From JAYFRC01 sp034926415 (GTDB lineage: Bacteria > Bacillota > Clostridia > Oscillospirales > Oscillospiraceae), in NCBI GenBank assembly GCA_034926415.1, contig JAYFRC010000032.1, positions 1 through 14,828 on the forward strand: a stretch of 14,828 nt of DNA, read 5' to 3'. Below are positions 13,104-14,828 of this stretch, piece by piece. Made by a program: the position numbers and the translations under genes. The first letter of the stretch is position 1; each line of letters starts with the position of its first letter. A model generated the notes under the pieces. That model made no database searches. It was not told where the DNA came from and worked only from the letters and a program-made list of their open reading frames with translations.

Positions 13104-14270
13104 TCATTCGTCGCCGAGTTTTATACATTTGTCGAGAAAAAGTTTCGCCTCGGAAACATCAATATCATTGCTGAAATCAGATACGGCTTGTTCAAGAACC
13201 CGCCCGTCATACTGGGTCACGCCTCGGGAATTTCTGCCTGACCAATGGCTGATTACTCTTGTTCCCGATAATATTTGCCTGCTGAAGGGCGAGCAAAGCC
13301 TGGTATATATTGATTTATCTTTTCCGATGGCAATTATATATATCAGATACACACTTTTTTCTTTTGATAAAAACGAAAGAAGCTTATCTACGTTATATCC
13401 CTTTGGATTGCTGGAAAGAAAAAGCATTTTTGTTTTTATATCTGTTTCAGTGACGAACATGTCGGATTCCATATGATAATCGCCGAGCTTATCGGCTGTA
13501 AACATCTGGGGCAGCGGTTTTCCTTCGTGCAATGCCGAAATAAGCACGTCCTTAAAATGATCGGATGACGTTATAAGGCATTCGATAATCCTTCCCCTTA
13601 AATTAACGTTATCAATAAAAGCGGCGATTATAATCTCTGAAGCAACGGATTTTACCCGCGAAATTAGATCCTTATTAAGAATTTCATATTCGTCGGATGA
13701 TAGGAATTCAATTGTCCGATAAACGGAGTCCGTGATACACCGGCGCTGCTCCGCCGTTGGCAGAAACCGTTTTCCTTTTGGGCAGATGCCGTTTGTGGCC
13801 GCGACAAGCCGCGCAAGATTTTCTCCAAAGGGATAATTTTCATGTGATGTGAAAAGAAAGTCAAAATTTTCGGGACTGTTGGCAATACCCTCAAATTCGC
13901 GCAGAATATCGCTTCCGTTAAAGCTGCCCTTAATATTGTCGACCCGCAGCGCTTGAGAAGAATGGCTGATTTTGCGCAAAAAAGTCGAATTGGCGAGAAG
14001 CAGATAATTTTTGCGGGGAGTTACCAGACAAACAACAAACGGCAGCGAATCGTATTTTTGTAAGACTGAGAGAGCCAGCACGGTGTTGCTGAAACTTTTC
14101 GATTTGGATCTGCAAAATCTTACTGCAAAATAACGGCCGTAAAAAACGCTTCTGTCCCGCACAAGATTGAATTTTTCCTTTACCAACGCTGATAACAAAG
14201 ATTTGTCCGCAATGCCGTTTTTGCCGTCGATAAAGGCAGCAAGCTGCTTCAAGGCTTCATCGCTGTACAA
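13104..14270 (-). CDS. Probable type II restriction endonuclease (unassigned family)
   Basis: I do not recognise a named family for this 388-residue soluble protein. It lies 41-44 nt downstream of a DNA amino-methyltransferase gene on the same strand and is followed by a terminator, the usual layout of a type II methylase-endonuclease pair. A plausible catalytic site is SDMFVTETDIKTK, where Asp270 with Asp277-x-Lys279 could form a D...(D/E)xK nuclease core. Notable N-terminal stretches are LPFVVCLVTPRKNYLLLANSTF and KISHSSQALRVDNIKGSFNGSDI. There are no membrane segments. The start is the TTG at 14270-14268 with AGAAGGA about 6 nt upstream; the nearby ATG is in another frame. The gene is intact and ends in TGA. 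The presumed role is to cut unmethylated DNA at the site protected by the upstream enzyme; the recognition sequence is unknown. Confidence in a real gene is high, and in the nuclease role moderate. Confidence 0.75.
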   Translation of the reverse strand: MYSDEALKQLAAFIDGKNGIADKSLLSALVKEKFNLVRDRSVFYGRYFAVRFCRSKSKSFSNTVLALSVLQKYDSLPFVVCLVTPRKNYLLLANSTFLRKISHSSQALRVDNIKGSFNGSDILREFEGIANSPENFDFLFTSHENYPFGENLARLVAATNGICPKGKRFLPTAEQRRCITDSVYRTIEFLSSDEYEILNKDLISRVKSVASEIIIAAFIDNVNLRGRIIECLITSSDHFKDVLISALHEGKPLPQMFTADKLGDYHMESDMFVTETDIKTKMLFLSSNPKGYNVDKLLSFLSKEKSVYLIYIIAIGKDKSIYTRLCSPFSRQILSGTRVISHWSGRNSRGVTQYDGRVLEQAVSDFSNDIDVSEAKLFLDKCIKLGDE

Positions 14271-14314
14271 TCATGTTCCTTCTTCCTTGTATGTGAAAAT
14301 AGGTGGACGCGCTA

Positions 14315-14828
14315 CTATTTTTTCACCTTGCCCTTACTTTGCCGCGCTTTCTGCGTGGAAAGGGTATTCCTTTCCCAGAATACGCCGTCGACATATCCTT
14401 GTATTTTCGGCTCCTTATCTGCCGCCTCGAGACGCTGTTCGGCCCAGACACAGTACTGCTGTTCAATCTCAATCCCGATGTAATGCCTTTTTAATTTTTT
14501 TGCCACAACGCTGGTCGTTCCCGAGCCCAAAAAAGGATCAAGGACTACGTCTCCCTCATTGGAACTTGCCAGAATGATTTTCGCCAAAAGCTTCTCGGGT
14601 TTTTGAGTCGGATGGGCGGTATTTTCCGGCATTGACCAAAAAGGAACAGTAATATCATCCCAGAAATTTGAAGGGCACGTATCGCGAAAATTGCCGCTTT
14701 CCGTTTCGTTCCAATCTTTAGGCTGCCCGTTGACGCGGTAGGGAGCGATAACCGTTTTGCGTATCTTGACCGTGTCCAGATTAAATGTATATTCGCTGCC
14801 CTTTGTTGCAAACCATAGATCCTCAAGA
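14315..14828 (-). CDS. DNA amino-methyltransferase (N4-cytosine or N6-adenine), beta class, C-terminal fragment
   Basis: The frame is open from the window's right edge, so the N-terminus is missing; about 170 residues are visible. Read leftward they include LEDLWFATKGSEYTFN, then RDTCPSNFWDDITVPFWSM and NTAHPTQKPEKLLAKII (motif X region). VVLDPFLGSGTTSVVAKKL (SAM-binding motif I) and YIGIEIEQQYC (motif II) follow. Motif I lying at the C-terminal end marks the beta class of SAM-dependent DNA methyltransferases; the catalytic DPPY/SPPY motif would lie upstream outside the window, so the target base cannot be told. A lysine-rich tail ends at two consecutive TAG stops (14317-14312). It forms a restriction-modification pair with the gene downstream on the same strand. 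Confidence 0.9.
   Translation of the reverse strand, partial: LEDLWFATKGSEYTFNLDTVKIRKTVIAPYRVNGQPKDWNETESGNFRDTCPSNFWDDITVPFWSMPENTAHPTQKPEKLLAKIILASSNEGDVVLDPFLGSGTTSVVAKKLKRHYIGIEIEQQYCVWAEQRLEAADKEPKIQGYVDGVFWERNTLSTQKARQSKGKVKK

Noticed and set aside
14545..14826. Separate 93-codon minus-strand gene at the right edge
   Set aside because: It is out of frame with the methyltransferase, whose own frame is open to the edge and carries conserved sequence such as NFWDDITVPFWSM across the same bases.

Overview
The window looks like chromosomal DNA from a moderately GC-rich Firmicute, most likely a gut-type member of the Clostridia. This rests on Shine-Dalgarno sequences of the AGGAGG type, sigma-A promoters with TTGACA/TATAAT boxes, frequent TTG starts, an N-terminal SLH surface protein, a TipAS-type MerR regulator and an AmmeMemoRadiSam operon. 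It is an inference from gene content; no rRNA is present to settle it.

Left part (1-3825). A partial thiolase-like gene leaves the window on the minus strand and diverges from a complete fabD. A long bidirectional terminator follows, then an AT-rich minus-strand gene for a secreted SLH-domain protein. At 3802-3825 sits the isolated 3' end of a tRNA gene (T-loop, acceptor strand, CCA) followed by its own terminator but lacking the rest of the tRNA. This is the classic scar of tRNA-targeted integration. Its orientation suggests that the DNA to the left is an integrated island whose other end lies outside the window.

Centre (3827-12960). This part has a more uniform, GC-richer look. A MerR/TipAS regulator has a textbook 19-bp-spacer promoter with a dyad. 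It diverges from an operon encoding a LigB-like domain, an AMMECR1 domain and a radical SAM enzyme (AmmeMemoRadiSam family, biochemical role unknown). LigB and AMMECR1 lie in one reading frame and would form a fusion of about 464 codons, but an in-frame TAG at codon 310 interrupts it. Convergent to this operon is a two-gene minus-strand operon: an SDR resembling the EF-P 5-aminopentanone reductase, then the tRNA methyltransferase TrmO. Both products would act on the translation apparatus. Next come a tRNA-Gly(GCC) gene with perfect promoter and terminator, a small lipoprotein gene, a MATE exporter whose start is anomalous, and a sodium:solute symporter with three 15-bp direct repeats in its leader.

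Right end (13039-14828). A type II-like restriction-modification module runs on the minus strand: a beta-class DNA amino-methyltransferase (N-terminus outside the window), then a protein of 388 residues that is the probable cognate endonuclease, then a terminator.

Most transcription units are bounded by clearly visible hairpin terminators, several of them bidirectional. No CRISPR array, insertion sequence or integrase gene was found.
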